Source: an uncultured Prevotella sp.
GTDB lineage: Bacteria > Bacteroidota > Bacteroidia > Bacteroidales > Bacteroidaceae
DNA: 64,000 bases
Assembly (NCBI GenBank): GCA_900322175.1
Contig: ONYZ01000001.1
Span: 1 to 64,000, forward strand
Direction of reading: 5' to 3'
Part shown: positions 33,156 through 42,302 of the stretch, in pieces
Layout: each line of letters starts with the position of its first letter
How positions within the stretch are numbered: position 1 is the first letter of the stretch
Notes under the pieces: generated by a model
Database searches by the model: none
Told to the model about the DNA's origin: nothing
The model's input: only the letters and a program-made list of their open reading frames with translations
Made by a program: the position numbers and the translations under genes

Positions 33156-34358
33156 TTATAAATCTTTTCTTCTAAAACCATCCGCCAAGGCAAACCCCAG
33201 TAAAGAACTATTGTAAATAACTGTATTTGTAATGCCTGCAGAAAAAAAGGTCTGAGTTATAAACAATAAAAAGAAAACTAGTAATGCAAACTTGGACTCT
33301 TGCTGATATTTTCCAGACTTTATTGTTCTGGTAAAGCATAAGCAATAGAATAAAAAAATTACAATTCCAAGTAAACCTTGATTTGTCAAAATCTCAAGCC
33401 AATCATTATGAGCATAATTTGGGAAAAGTTTAATAGTACCATTAGCACCATAACCAAATAGTTGATTAAATACATTAGCGTCATTTATGAAGTGATTAAA
33501 AAACGCCTGATAAATTTCATTCCGACCACTGGACTCTCCTTCTAGTGTTTGTTCTATACGAAGTTGAAAATAATCACTATTCGCAATCTCTTTTGATATA
33601 ATACTTGTCAGAAGATATAGCCCTAGCAAGGCGGCAAAAATAACTAAAACGCGCTTAGTCCCACTTGTTTTGCTCATTTTATGCCAAGTGAACATTATTA
33701 AAAAAATGCCTGCACACAAAATGGCTCCACGTTTCATGGCCAAAATAACAAAGAAAACACATATTCCTATACATACATATTGCAATACTGGTTTCTTGCT
33801 CAACACTAGTAAGGAAGGCAATACCGCTAATACTACATAGCCAGCATTATTAGTAACTTCATCTCTATTTGAACCTAACGAAGCTAGTTCTTCCAATGCC
33901 TCTCTTTGAAGTTGATAGTAACTAGCAATACCAACAAGAACAAATAATATAGCGCATACTGAAAAAACAGTAGGGGTAAGTTTACCTTCTTTAGTATAAT
34001 AATAACAAGAGTATATTGGCAATAATGATATATAGTAACCCTTCAAATAATACATCGAAGGTACAGTTTTTTCTACACCATGTGTAACAAAGCCATCTGT
34101 AATAAATAATAATAAGCCATAAAAGGTAAACATTAAAAGCAAAATATTCAGTCCTTTGAAATATATAGGTTTATTTTGCTTATTAATAATTTTGGCCCCA
34201 TGGTTAAGTGATGTTAGTATTAGACTTAATAATATCAATTGCGCAAAGATAGACCCTTTAGCATAAAGAATTCCCTGCATATAATATAAACACCAAGCAC
34301 AAATATATAGGAAACTTGGGTTTCTTAGAAAGTCACTTATCTTATTTTTTTTAACCAT
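33156..34358 (-). CDS. wzy: O-antigen/capsule polymerase-like membrane protein (Wzy)
   Basis: A 400-residue membrane protein with about ten helices and a large loop around residues 255-310 that contains F-G-Y-G-A-N-G and Y-A-H-N-D-W-L-E-I-L-T-N-Q-G-L-L-G, the wzy_C (O-antigen ligase/polymerase) signature. The start at 34358 (MVKKNKIS) overlaps the flippase stop by 8 nt; the open frame reaches further but would overlap by 62 nt. The base composition is visibly more AT-rich than the flanking sugar-nucleotide genes, as usual for the strain-specific core of a capsule locus. It polymerises lipid-linked repeat units in the periplasm. Confidence 0.88.
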   Translation of the reverse strand: MVKKNKISDFLRNPSFLYICAWCLYYMQGILYAKGSIFAQLILLSLILTSLNHGAKIINKQNKPIYFKGLNILLLMFTFYGLLLFITDGFVTHGVEKTVPSMYYLKGYYISLLPIYSCYYYTKEGKLTPTVFSVCAILFVLVGIASYYQLQREALEELASLGSNRDEVTNNAGYVVLAVLPSLLVLSKKPVLQYVCIGICVFFVILAMKRGAILCAGIFLIMFTWHKMSKTSGTKRVLVIFAALLGLYLLTSIISKEIANSDYFQLRIEQTLEGESSGRNEIYQAFFNHFINDANVFNQLFGYGANGTIKLFPNYAHNDWLEILTNQGLLGIVIFLFYCLCFTRTIKSGKYQQESKFALLVFFLLFITQTFFSAGITNTVIYNSSLLGFALADGFRRKDL

Positions 34359-35856
34359 TGTTCTTAGAGTAATTACAGGTTCTCTTCTTTCTTCCAAACT
34401 TTTTGAAAGCAATCAATATCTTACTATATACTTCTTTCTTGTAAATTTCACCCACAAGCCCTGGTAACAATAGAAAAACAACGACCAATAATAAAACAAA
34501 AATTATTGCCATAGCTATATTCCCGGCCCATGAATTTGGAAGAAAAGCATATGCAACAATGAGAATAGGAATTATTAATAAAGAAAAACGCCAAGATTTT
34601 ATAATAATCCCTATTACAGAGTGTGGTTCTATATTTATTTTCCCTCCAACATAAATGATTTTAACAATCTTTGCTATGAAATTGGTAATAACCACTGAAG
34701 TAGCTACACCTAGAATATCCCATTTATATCCAATCAATATACCTCCAATTTTTAGTGCCGCCTCAAAAATTCTAAAATAAAACTGCTGCTTGGTTAGTGC
34801 AAGACTTCGTAAGTAGCAATCAGCCAATCTACCGTCAATATTAAACAAGAGAGAGGCTGAAATAACAATCATCACAGTCTTTAAATATAACCACTGCTCG
34901 CCAAAGAAAATTCGAATTAATAATTCACTATTAAAAATAAAAGCCAGCGTTAGTAGTAGAGCAAAAATATTCATGATAAACATCGACCTACGAAATGCAG
35001 ATTGTAATGATTGCTTATCATCTTGAATCCCTGAAAGAACAGGGAATAGTGCAGTATCAAAAATACCGTTAATCTTTCCCGATATTTGCTCAACAAAATC
35101 TTTGGGTCTATTATATGCCCCCAGTGATGCTACTGATAACAACCTAGGCATGAGTATTCTATCAACCTGATGTGCAAGGTTTCGAAACAAAGTACTTGCC
35201 ATCAACCAACCACTAAAAGAAAAGATACTTACAAATGTTTGCCTATCTAATGCAAAGCCAAATTGAGTCTTACACAATATTAACGATAAGAGCCATGTAA
35301 TTATGGAACCAAGTACAGCTTTGGTAATTATAGCATAATAACCATAACCGCTATATGCCAACCAGATCGCAACAATAGTAGTAATTACAAGTGATACCAA
35401 GTTAATTGAACCAACCCTTAAGAATTGTAGCTTTCTATGCATCAAGCTTGTATTGACGGATGTCAAACAATTCAAAAGTAGAGTAACCGACATTATCATA
35501 AGAGGAGTTCTCATACTAACATCCGCCACGTACCGTGAAAGAGGATCCGCCAATACGAATAAGAGCAAAGAAATAAAGCCTCCAAAAAATAAACTAATTG
35601 TAAAAGCATTATTTATATAGCGCTTCGTCAATTCTTTTTGTTGTATGATTGCCGAACCAATTCCTGTTTCTGAAAAAGTTGAAAAAATAGTTGTAATAGC
35701 TGTAATAGCAGCATAATAGCCAAAATCCTCTTGAGTCAACAGACGCGACATAATAGAGAAGGATACTATCTCTACAATTCCAAGGACTACCGTCACAATA
35801 GTTTGCGAAGAAATCCCCTTGAGAACTTTTGAGGTATTTGATATATTTTGAGACAT
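34351..35856 (-). CDS. wzx: Polysaccharide flippase (Wzx, MOP superfamily)
   Basis: A 501-residue membrane protein with about 12-14 hydrophobic helices. The N-terminus has V-V-L-G-I-V-E-I-V-S-F-S-I-M-S-R-L-L-T-Q-E-D-F-G-Y-Y in pieces, the amphipathic start of the WzxC-type group. G-I-G-S-A-I-I-Q-Q-K-E and Y-N-R-P-K-D-F-V-E-Q-I-S-G are further family features. It moves undecaprenyl-linked repeat units across the inner membrane. AT-rich, adjacent to Wzy and LicD, forming the transport and polymerisation core. Confidence 0.93.
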   Translation of the reverse strand: MSQNISNTSKVLKGISSQTIVTVVLGIVEIVSFSIMSRLLTQEDFGYYAAITAITTIFSTFSETGIGSAIIQQKELTKRYINNAFTISLFFGGFISLLLFVLADPLSRYVADVSMRTPLMIMSVTLLLNCLTSVNTSLMHRKLQFLRVGSINLVSLVITTIVAIWLAYSGYGYYAIITKAVLGSIITWLLSLILCKTQFGFALDRQTFVSIFSFSGWLMASTLFRNLAHQVDRILMPRLLSVASLGAYNRPKDFVEQISGKINGIFDTALFPVLSGIQDDKQSLQSAFRRSMFIMNIFALLLTLAFIFNSELLIRIFFGEQWLYLKTVMIVISASLLFNIDGRLADCYLRSLALTKQQFYFRIFEAALKIGGILIGYKWDILGVATSVVITNFIAKIVKIIYVGGKINIEPHSVIGIIIKSWRFSLLIIPILIVAYAFLPNSWAGNIAMAIIFVLLLVVVFLLLPGLVGEIYKKEVYSKILIAFKKFGRKKRTCNYSKNNG

Positions 35857-35862
35857 AATTAA

Positions 35863-36648
35863 TTACTTCCAGTAATACGTTTGTCCATGATAGGGATGAC
35901 GTTGATCTTCGGGTGGTAATTGCATATAATCACCATATTGAGCCTTTAAAAATAAATCATATTTTGAGATGGCACAGAAAGAGGAATCCTCGAAATCAAG
36001 GTTCATCATTTCAGAAAAGAGATCAAATGTGTAAATATCTTTTGCCCTTCTGGAAATAGGTTCAGAAATAATGTAAAAAGAATTTGTAGAACCATATTCT
36101 GGAGCATAATTAATCAAGTAGTCCCTGTACTTTAACAAAGTAGAGCGTAGTCCTGGGAAAGACATTATTGATAAGTAGTGATTAAAACGATATTTCCACT
36201 TAAGTGCCTGCATCCTCTTATTAAACAACAACTGACATTCATTAAAGAATTGTTCTTGTTCTTTCTTTGAGTCAGGAATTGATATCACAGGATATAAGTC
36301 TATCCCCACTCCTCTGTCCCGTAAAAAGGCGCCTCTTTTTCTGTATGATTTATAATGGACTATTTCCGAAAAAGCATTCTCATAATTTTTATTAACATCC
36401 ACATCGCAATAATAAAGATTATCTGATTTAAATAACCTTTTAAATCTAAACATGTCTGGGACAGGCATCATAATATCGACATCATCATCCCAAGGAATAA
36501 ACCCCTTGTGACGGACAGCACCTAATAGTGTCCCATATGAGATAGAGTAACGTATTTCATGTTTAACACAAAACTTATGTACTTCTTTAAGCATCTCTAA
36601 TTGAATGCTTTTCTGTTCTTCTAAATCTATAATGTTACTCATTTTCAT
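35863..36648 (-). CDS. LicD-family phosphotransferase, predicted CMP-AEP transferase
   Basis: A 261-residue LicD protein. The nucleotidyltransferase core is at residues 39-59: Y-G-T-L-L-G-A-V-R-H-K-G-F, then P-W-D-D-D-V-D-I-M with the metal-binding aspartates. G-V-G-I-D-L-Y-P and G-D-Y-M-Q-L-P-P-E-D-Q-R near the end are also diagnostic. LicD enzymes transfer phosphocholine, or phosphonate groups, from a CDP/CMP carrier to sugars. Directly downstream of the four-gene aminoethylphosphonate pathway, transfer of aminoethylphosphonate from CMP-AEP to the capsule is the likeliest role. An alternative start lies two codons in. Confidence 0.9.
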   Translation of the reverse strand: MKMSNIIDLEEQKSIQLEMLKEVHKFCVKHEIRYSISYGTLLGAVRHKGFIPWDDDVDIMMPVPDMFRFKRLFKSDNLYYCDVDVNKNYENAFSEIVHYKSYRKRGAFLRDRGVGIDLYPVISIPDSKKEQEQFFNECQLLFNKRMQALKWKYRFNHYLSIMSFPGLRSTLLKYRDYLINYAPEYGSTNSFYIISEPISRRAKDIYTFDLFSEMMNLDFEDSSFCAISKYDLFLKAQYGDYMQLPPEDQRHPYHGQTYYWK

Positions 36649-36715
36649 AGCTGGATAATAAATAAGTCAGATCAAAATAAATAATATACGATCATTCCTT
36701 AAATTTAGAAATTAG

Positions 36716-37846
36716 TTATCTAATACTACAATGTAATGACTGTAATGCATTGTCTAATACCACTAAGAAACTTTCAATATCCTTTACATCAATAGTACCT
36801 AATGCACATAGACGGAAAGTATTGGTTGTGGTAATCTTGCCCGGATAGATGGTAAAACCACGCTCATAGCAATAGTCGTGAACCTTCTCGAAGTCCCAGT
36901 TATGGTTATCTGGATACTTCACTGAAACCACAAGACCAGACTCAATCTTAGGATCAATCACAGTCTCAAAGCCCAGTTCCTTCACACCCTTACGAATGGC
37001 TTCATATACCCTGCGATGGCGTGCCCACTTAGCTTCCTCTCCAACTTCAAAGTATTCCTTTAATGCCTGAATGGTAGCATAGATGGTCTGAACAGGAGGA
37101 GTGAAGTGCATTTCTCCGGTCTTTTCAAAGCACTCATACTGCATATAAAGATTGCAGTAGTATGAACGTGTGGGATAGTTCTTGGATGCCTCAATGATAT
37201 CCCTGCGTCCAATTACGAACGAAAGACCGGACATTGCCATCAAGCCCTTTTGAGCAGAAGCCATGCAGAAGTCCACATTATCCTTCACCATATCAAACGG
37301 AACCATACCCAAGCTGGAAGTGGTGTCAGAAATAAAGATAGCTCCATACTTATGAGCCAAGGCACCAATCTCTCGTATAGGATTCAGAACACCAGTACCA
37401 GTCTCATGATGGCAGCAATATACTACAGCCACATCAGGATTCTCTTTCAGAGTCTTCTCAACATCTGCCAGATTAGGCTGCTCAAACACACTGCTCTTAA
37501 GGTCAATGTGCGGAATATGGTACATCTGGCATACTTCAACGGCACGTGAATTATATGCTCCATTGTTCACCACTAGTATCTTCTTCCCTTCAGGAACCAA
37601 GGAGTTGATGCAGATGTCAATATTGATAGTGCCAGAGCCACAGAATAACACAGAAGTATATTCAGGTTCCGGTGCGTGTGCTACTTTACATAAGTCACTA
37701 CGCAGGCCCTTCATCAAACCTGCAAATTCCTTCTCACGAGGGCAAATATCAGGAACCACCTGTGCCAGTTTCACACTATCCGTGGTTGTAGCCGGCCCCG
37801 GATTCAACAACACATTGCGCTTAATCTTTATATCTTTCAAATCCAT
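36716..37846 (-). CDS. phnW: 2-Aminoethylphosphonate-pyruvate transaminase (PhnW-type)
   Basis: A 376-residue class-V aminotransferase. L-L-N-P-G-P-A-T-T-T at 13-22 is the hallmark start; the PLP lysine is K200 in M-A-S-A-Q-K-G-L, with D174 in F-I-S-D-T-T-S-S-L-G. Here it most likely runs in the biosynthetic direction, aminating phosphonoacetaldehyde from the Ppd enzyme to give 2-aminoethylphosphonate. No degradative phnX is nearby, which supports biosynthesis. It follows ppd by 4 nt. Confidence 0.93.
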   Translation of the reverse strand: MDLKDIKIKRNVLLNPGPATTTDSVKLAQVVPDICPREKEFAGLMKGLRSDLCKVAHAPEPEYTSVLFCGSGTINIDICINSLVPEGKKILVVNNGAYNSRAVEVCQMYHIPHIDLKSSVFEQPNLADVEKTLKENPDVAVVYCCHHETGTGVLNPIREIGALAHKYGAIFISDTTSSLGMVPFDMVKDNVDFCMASAQKGLMAMSGLSFVIGRRDIIEASKNYPTRSYYCNLYMQYECFEKTGEMHFTPPVQTIYATIQALKEYFEVGEEAKWARHRRVYEAIRKGVKELGFETVIDPKIESGLVVSVKYPDNHNWDFEKVHDYCYERGFTIYPGKITTTNTFRLCALGTIDVKDIESFLVVLDNALQSLHCSIR

Positions 37847-37850
37847 TGTC

Positions 37851-38969
37851 TTATTTCTTGAGGAAATCCATTAATGCTTCTTTATTCTGAATAGGAGTAG
37901 TGGTGGGGCGACCAAGATCTTTACGGTTACCTTTCTTAACCTTAATCTCTACAAGTACAGGTCCTTCAAAAAGATTCTTCAATGCAGCCACCAATTCTTC
38001 TTTATTATCCACTGAGACAGTAGCCTTATAACCAACAGCCTTTGCCACAGCAGGCAGATCAATCTTCAAACCAACTGTAGGCTGACCACCAACAGAGTCA
38101 TGGGCGCCATTATTAAACACCACATGAACATAGTTCTTGGGGGCTTTATTAGCTACAATAGCCATAGAACCCATGTGCATAATGGCCGCACCATCACCAT
38201 CAAAGCACCAAACTTTGCGGTCGGGCTTTGCCATCGCAATACCAAGTGCAATCTGAGAGGCGTGCCCCATAGAACCTACGGTCAGGAAATCTCGCTCGTG
38301 ACCCTGGTTCATAGCGGCACGGTACTCAAACAACTCCCGGCTAATCATACCAGTAGTAGAGACAATGCAATCCTTTTCACCCAAAGCTGCTGCAACGGTC
38401 TGGATGGCCTCTTCACGGCTCATGGTGAGGTCATTCTTCTCTACATTCTGGAGCTTGTAATCTTCAAAGGTATCTTTCTCAATCACCAGGGCATAAACAT
38501 CCTTTTTCTTCAGAGCATCAATGGCCTTGGCAATCTGCTTCTCTGCCTTGTCTTCCTCTTTTGAGAGTACATCAAAGTTGATACCCATTGTGTTCAGAAG
38601 GCCTGTGGTCACCTTGCCTTGTTTTACATGCTGGGGCTCATCGTGAACTCCAGGGCGGCCACGCCAGCCAATCAGAAGAAGTACAGGGATGTTATAAACC
38701 TCAGGATCAGTAAGTGATGCCAACGGGTTGATGATATTACCCTCACCACTGTTCTGCATATATACACAAGCAGGCTGGCCAGTTGCCAGATAATGACCGG
38801 CAGCAAGACCTACGGCTGCACCTTCATTGGCAGCTATAATGTTATGTTGTGCGTCAAAGTGATCTGTGATATATGCACAGATGTTCTTCAGCAGACTGTC
38901 AGGTACTCCTGCAAAACAATCAATGCCATTCTCTCTCAGTTTCTCTATAAAGAATTCAGGTCTAATCAT
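37851..38969 (-). CDS. ppd: Phosphonopyruvate decarboxylase
   Basis: A 372-residue ThDP enzyme. The activating glutamate is E49 in N-E-G-A-A-V-G-L-A-A-G, and the diphosphate-binding motif runs from G-D-G at 258-260 to N-N at 286-287. L-L-I-G-W-R-G-R-P-G-V-H-D-E-P-Q-H is specific to phosphonopyruvate/sulfopyruvate decarboxylases. It pulls the unfavourable PEP mutase equilibrium by decarboxylating phosphonopyruvate to phosphonoacetaldehyde. Gene order pepM-ppd-phnW is the canonical aminoethylphosphonate cassette. Confidence 0.95.
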   Translation of the reverse strand: MIRPEFFIEKLRENGIDCFAGVPDSLLKNICAYITDHFDAQHNIIAANEGAAVGLAAGHYLATGQPACVYMQNSGEGNIINPLASLTDPEVYNIPVLLLIGWRGRPGVHDEPQHVKQGKVTTGLLNTMGINFDVLSKEEDKAEKQIAKAIDALKKKDVYALVIEKDTFEDYKLQNVEKNDLTMSREEAIQTVAAALGEKDCIVSTTGMISRELFEYRAAMNQGHERDFLTVGSMGHASQIALGIAMAKPDRKVWCFDGDGAAIMHMGSMAIVANKAPKNYVHVVFNNGAHDSVGGQPTVGLKIDLPAVAKAVGYKATVSVDNKEELVAALKNLFEGPVLVEIKVKKGNRKDLGRPTTTPIQNKEALMDFLKK

Positions 38970-38985
38970 AATAGCACTCCTTTCT

Positions 38986-40296
38986 TTATTTCTTCTTAGT
39001 TCCTGGAATGAGATTCAGAATCTGCTTGATAGGCATGCAATACTCTTCAGATGCCTCCTGACAACGGGTGGTCTCGAGAATACGCTCTGCACACTTCACC
39101 ATGGCAGGATAAGCGGAACGCAACATGTGGTTAGCATAAATCACAATGTTGATACCCCACTCAGCAAGTTCAGCCTCTGTGAACTGTCCGTATGTGGTAG
39201 GAACTGCCACAATAGGAGTATGATTATCTACCTCACGGAAACGCTGGCAGAACTCCTTGATGTCCTGACCGTCCTTATTTTTACTGTGAATCATGATACC
39301 GTCTGCACCTGCAGCCACGTAAGCGTGACAACGCTCCAAAGCATCCTCTACGGGCTTGCCAGCAATCAGAGACTCACAACGTGCAATAATCATGAAGTCA
39401 CGAGTTACCTGAGCTTCCTTACCTGCCTGAATCTTTGAGCAGAAACCCTCAATGGTGTCCTGAGTCTGAACTGCATCAGTACCAAACAGACTATTCTGCT
39501 TCAAACCGACCTTATCTTCAATAATAACTGCAGATACACCAAGACGTTCCAGGGTACGGACTGTAAACACAAAGTGCTCCGTCTTTCCGCCGGTGTCTCC
39601 ATCATAGATAACGGGCTTGGTGGTTACTTCCAGAGAGTCATTCAGGTCGTGCAGACGGGTGGTCAAGTCAACAGCCTCAATGTCGGGTTTACCCTTACTG
39701 GTAGAGTCAGTCAAAGAGCTTGCCCACATACCGTCAAACTCACGGATTTCATTACCAACCTCAACCCTTGTGTGCTCAATGATAAGGCCTGTCAAACCAC
39801 AGTGAGACTCCATAATGCGGACAATGGGTTTGGCCGTAATCAAGCGACGAAGACTCTTCAAACGTGCCTGAGGAGTAGTTCCCAGAGACTCTAATTCTTC
39901 TGCAAGACCTGAGGAGGTAATGCCCTTGGTGTAAGGAATTTCAATCACCTTTCCGCCAAGACCTTCCATCACCTTGAACACTTCATCACGGATGTACTTG
40001 TCAGGGCCTTCCAACCAGTCATCACCGTGGATGATGTAGTCAGGCTTATACTTTACCAGATTGGGGACATAGCTCCAATCCTCCTGAGGAACCACATCCG
40101 CAACTCCATGAATGGAACGAACCACAGTTTCTCGTTGTTCGTATGTCAGGTAAGGGAGACGCTTGTGCGTTGCGATTGCCTTGTCCGTGTAAAGGCCAAT
40201 GATTACATCTCCGTACTTGACACCCTCGTTAATGATATTGATAAGGCCAGGGTGCATAATGTCGGCTATCATGCCGAGATAGACTTTCTTTGCCAT
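38986..40296 (-). CDS. pepM: Phosphoenolpyruvate mutase with N-terminal cytidylyltransferase-like domain
   Basis: A 436-residue two-domain protein. The C-terminal part (from about residue 155) is PEP mutase, with the diagnostic E-D-K-V-G-L-K-Q-N-S at 260-269 and D-G-D-T-G-G at 232-237. It makes the C-P bond by converting PEP to phosphonopyruvate. The N-terminal 140 residues resemble a TagD/CTP-transferase-like domain (I-A-D-I-M-H-P-G-L, H-G-D-D-W at 90-94, I-T-S-S-G at 126-130). The usual H-x-G-H is H-P-G-L, so its catalytic ability is doubtful. A separate PntC-type cytidylyltransferase is encoded next to it. Confidence 0.95.
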   Translation of the reverse strand: MAKKVYLGMIADIMHPGLINIINEGVKYGDVIIGLYTDKAIATHKRLPYLTYEQRETVVRSIHGVADVVPQEDWSYVPNLVKYKPDYIIHGDDWLEGPDKYIRDEVFKVMEGLGGKVIEIPYTKGITSSGLAEELESLGTTPQARLKSLRRLITAKPIVRIMESHCGLTGLIIEHTRVEVGNEIREFDGMWASSLTDSTSKGKPDIEAVDLTTRLHDLNDSLEVTTKPVIYDGDTGGKTEHFVFTVRTLERLGVSAVIIEDKVGLKQNSLFGTDAVQTQDTIEGFCSKIQAGKEAQVTRDFMIIARCESLIAGKPVEDALERCHAYVAAGADGIMIHSKNKDGQDIKEFCQRFREVDNHTPIVAVPTTYGQFTEAELAEWGINIVIYANHMLRSAYPAMVKCAERILETTRCQEASEEYCMPIKQILNLIPGTKKK

Positions 40297-40314
40297 ATTT
40301 TTGAATTTTTTTAT

Positions 40315-41037
40315 TTATACTTGAATGTTTTCTTCTGCATATTTAAGGTCTTGTTCGTCGTCAATTTCATACCATTGAAGGTTCTCAAGCTTAAGAACAT
40401 TCATGGGAGTGATTCGCTGGGATACATCCAATAACTGGAACTCGTAGCCCAACTTAGGTTTCTCATCAACTATCTTTTCGTATTCTGAACAGAGTATCTT
40501 GTAGAATGAATTACTAATCTTTTGGATACCCACTAACTCTCCAGAAGGAATGATTTCGTCCTTATTTACTGAGCAGTTAATCAGCTCGCACTTCTCATTC
40601 ATCTGCACATAGTACTGATCCTGGAACTTAGTAACAGGAGTAATCAGCATAGCTGAGTCAAATGCGCAATTGATCAGTTCAGTGACAGCTCTCTTTTCAA
40701 AAACCAAATCAGACTCAAACAGCAAGAAATCATTTCCCCCTATTGCCTCGCGGCAATTCCAAAGAGTATACATGCTGTTGGTCTCTGCAAAACGGGGCGA
40801 GAATACGCACTGTACCTTTCCGGGATACTCTTTCTCCAATGCCTCATACCATTCCTTGTGATAACCAGTACCGATAATAATCTTTTCTATTCCGGCATCA
40901 AACATGGTTTCAATGGCACGAATTACCATTGGTTTGCCCTTGAAAGGTATAAAACCTTTGGGCTTCAATTCTGTCTGTTCTCCAAAGCGAGTTCCCATAC
41001 CCGCTGCCATGATTACTGCTGTTTTTATTACTTCCAT
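40315..41037 (-). CDS. pntC: PntC-type 2-aminoethylphosphonate cytidylyltransferase
   Basis: A 240-residue MobA/LicC-like nucleotidyltransferase. A-V-I-M-A-A-G-M-G-T-R-F-G at 7-19 is the nucleotide loop, followed by L-K-P-K-G-F-I-P-F-K-G-K-P and F-E-S-D-L-V-F near residue 105, which binds metal. Together with PEP mutase, decarboxylase, transaminase and LicD in one operon, activation of aminoethylphosphonate to CMP-AEP is the expected reaction. It is first of the five-gene phosphonate run and lies behind a 174-nt structured spacer. Confidence 0.88.
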   Translation of the reverse strand: MEVIKTAVIMAAGMGTRFGEQTELKPKGFIPFKGKPMVIRAIETMFDAGIEKIIIGTGYHKEWYEALEKEYPGKVQCVFSPRFAETNSMYTLWNCREAIGGNDFLLFESDLVFEKRAVTELINCAFDSAMLITPVTKFQDQYYVQMNEKCELINCSVNKDEIIPSGELVGIQKISNSFYKILCSEYEKIVDEKPKLGYEFQLLDVSQRITPMNVLKLENLQWYEIDDEQDLKYAEENIQV

Positions 41038-41062
41038 TCGTATTTGTTTTATTCTGTCAAAA

Positions 41063-41175
41063 GGGCAGGGTCATCAGGACTTATTGAACCTTTTATTTAT
41101 GAGAGAATCCTGATGTATTCCCCTGTCCTCTATGGTTGGGGCAGTCAGGCTGTGCGGAGAACCTGAACTCGCCCC
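41063..41175 (-). other. Structured leader upstream of the phosphonate genes
   Basis: Two hairpins can be drawn. CATCAGGA (41072-41079) pairs with TCCTGATG (41108-41115), extended imperfectly by GGGCAGGG (41063-41070) and CCCCTGTCC (41120-41128). GGGGC (41138-41142) pairs with GCCCC (41171-41175), enclosing TCAGG (41145-41149) with CCTGA (41162-41166). They lie in the 174-nt gap before pntC, so on the minus strand they would form the 5-prime leader of the phosphonate operon, or end the transcript of the defence genes upstream. Confidence 0.45.
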
Positions 41176-41211
41176 ATCACGGCTCCACCTGCGCGTAAGA
41201 GCGGAAACCGT

Positions 41212-41469
41212 TTATTCGTTTTTCTTTATCTCCAATGCCCTGTCTATAGCCTTTTTCAAAGCTTCTTCACATTCAGACTTGAACCAAACTTTAGTTTTAA
41301 TCTTCTCTAGCCATTCTGCATCTTTAAAATGAATAGATAGTATAGCATAAGGATAGAGACAATTCACAACATCTCCCTCTGTGGAAACCGCCCAGTTCCC
41401 GTATACAGAATCAATATCTGCTTGAATATTAAAGTAGTGGAATTGCTCCTTTATTTTGTCTTCAGTCAT
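41212..41469 (-). CDS. 85-residue hypothetical protein beside the ApeA module
   Basis: A small acidic protein (MTEDKIKEQFHYF to EIKKNE) without signal or membrane segment, not recognised. The middle V-N-C-L-Y-P-Y-A-I-L-S-I-H-F looks like beta strands, and the C-terminal half is a lysine-rich helix with two W residues. It is separated by 206 nt from the ApeA pair, so it may be independently expressed. It could be a small accessory of the defence module. Confidence 0.45.
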   Translation of the reverse strand: MTEDKIKEQFHYFNIQADIDSVYGNWAVSTEGDVVNCLYPYAILSIHFKDAEWLEKIKTKVWFKSECEEALKKAIDRALEIKKNE

Positions 41470-41675
41470 ATATTGCGCCTAAATGCGGAAGCCGTATATG
41501 TTAAAATGTTATCTTCGATGACCTTGCTATCGCTCGGCAATGTTCAAACAAGCTTGGCATTGCTCTCGCTTAATCGCAACGTTAACTTGTTAACTGTTAA
41601 TTCACTTCGTTTCGCCTAAGCACTATCTCAGATTATATCTTTGGGCATTCAAGCTTAAGAAGCAAAGCCACTATT

Positions 41676-42299
41676 CTATTTTCTCTTTATCTTTCTTCCA
41701 ATATATCTGCGGATTCCTCTTGGCAAATGTTTGTATCCTCGCACTCTTCTAGAGAACTCACGACCATCACCTCTTCCTAAGTAAAAAGCATGGTCTCGAC
41801 CAAAACCCACATAACACAAGTGTTCTTCCTTATCCATGAAAAGACAAAATACACCTCTATTAGCCAATTCCATCTTAATGAAATTCTCTTTAGGAAGATC
41901 GAAATGATCAGCAATACGGTCTAACGCTTTTCGCATAGCCCTATTAGGTTTGTTAGGGCGTATTTCGCGTACAGCATTCTTTACGTCTTCAACCAATTGG
42001 TCACGAACAGCCTTGTTATTTCTTAATACGTCATTAACTTCCCTGACCATGTGGTTGTATGCATCCATCCATGCGTTATCGTTTCTTTCTGCCTTCTTAG
42101 GACCGTCTGCAGCATTATCATGGTTTAGTGTCACTTTGACCTTGACATCTTTCCCATTCACCTTACCGTCCCGTTGTTTTTCTAGATGGACATCATCTGG
42201 TTGTTCGCCTTCGTCCCAATCCCACCTTATAGGAGTTCCTGGATGGTGATTGTCAATGCGGACACTTTGACCTTTAATTAAAGGATGTAGTTTGGCCAT
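41676..42299 (-). CDS. Unknown 207-residue basic protein coupled to ApeA
   Basis: Not recognised. The first 80 residues are charged and repeat-like (D-N-H-H-P-G-T-P-I-R-W-D-W-D-E-G-E-Q). The middle is helical (M-V-R-E-V-N-D-V-L-R-N-N), and the last 40 residues are strongly basic (R-R-V-R-G-Y-K-H-L-P-R-G-I-R-R-Y-I-G-R-K), suggesting nucleic-acid binding. The region C-L-F-M-D-K-E-E-H-L-C-Y-V-G-F-G-R could be a small catalytic or sensor fold. The gene starts 3 nt after the ApeA stop, so the two are cotranslated. ApeA is usually described as acting alone, so this partner is notable. Confidence 0.5.
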   Translation of the reverse strand: MAKLHPLIKGQSVRIDNHHPGTPIRWDWDEGEQPDDVHLEKQRDGKVNGKDVKVKVTLNHDNAADGPKKAERNDNAWMDAYNHMVREVNDVLRNNKAVRDQLVEDVKNAVREIRPNKPNRAMRKALDRIADHFDLPKENFIKMELANRGVFCLFMDKEEHLCYVGFGRDHAFYLGRGDGREFSRRVRGYKHLPRGIRRYIGRKIKRK

Positions 42300-42302
42300 T
42301 TT

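Noticed and set aside
41138..41175. tRNA or tmRNA-like structure in the phosphonate leader
   Set aside because: The stems cannot be arranged into a cloverleaf, and no T-loop GTTCGA-type sequence lies at the right place.
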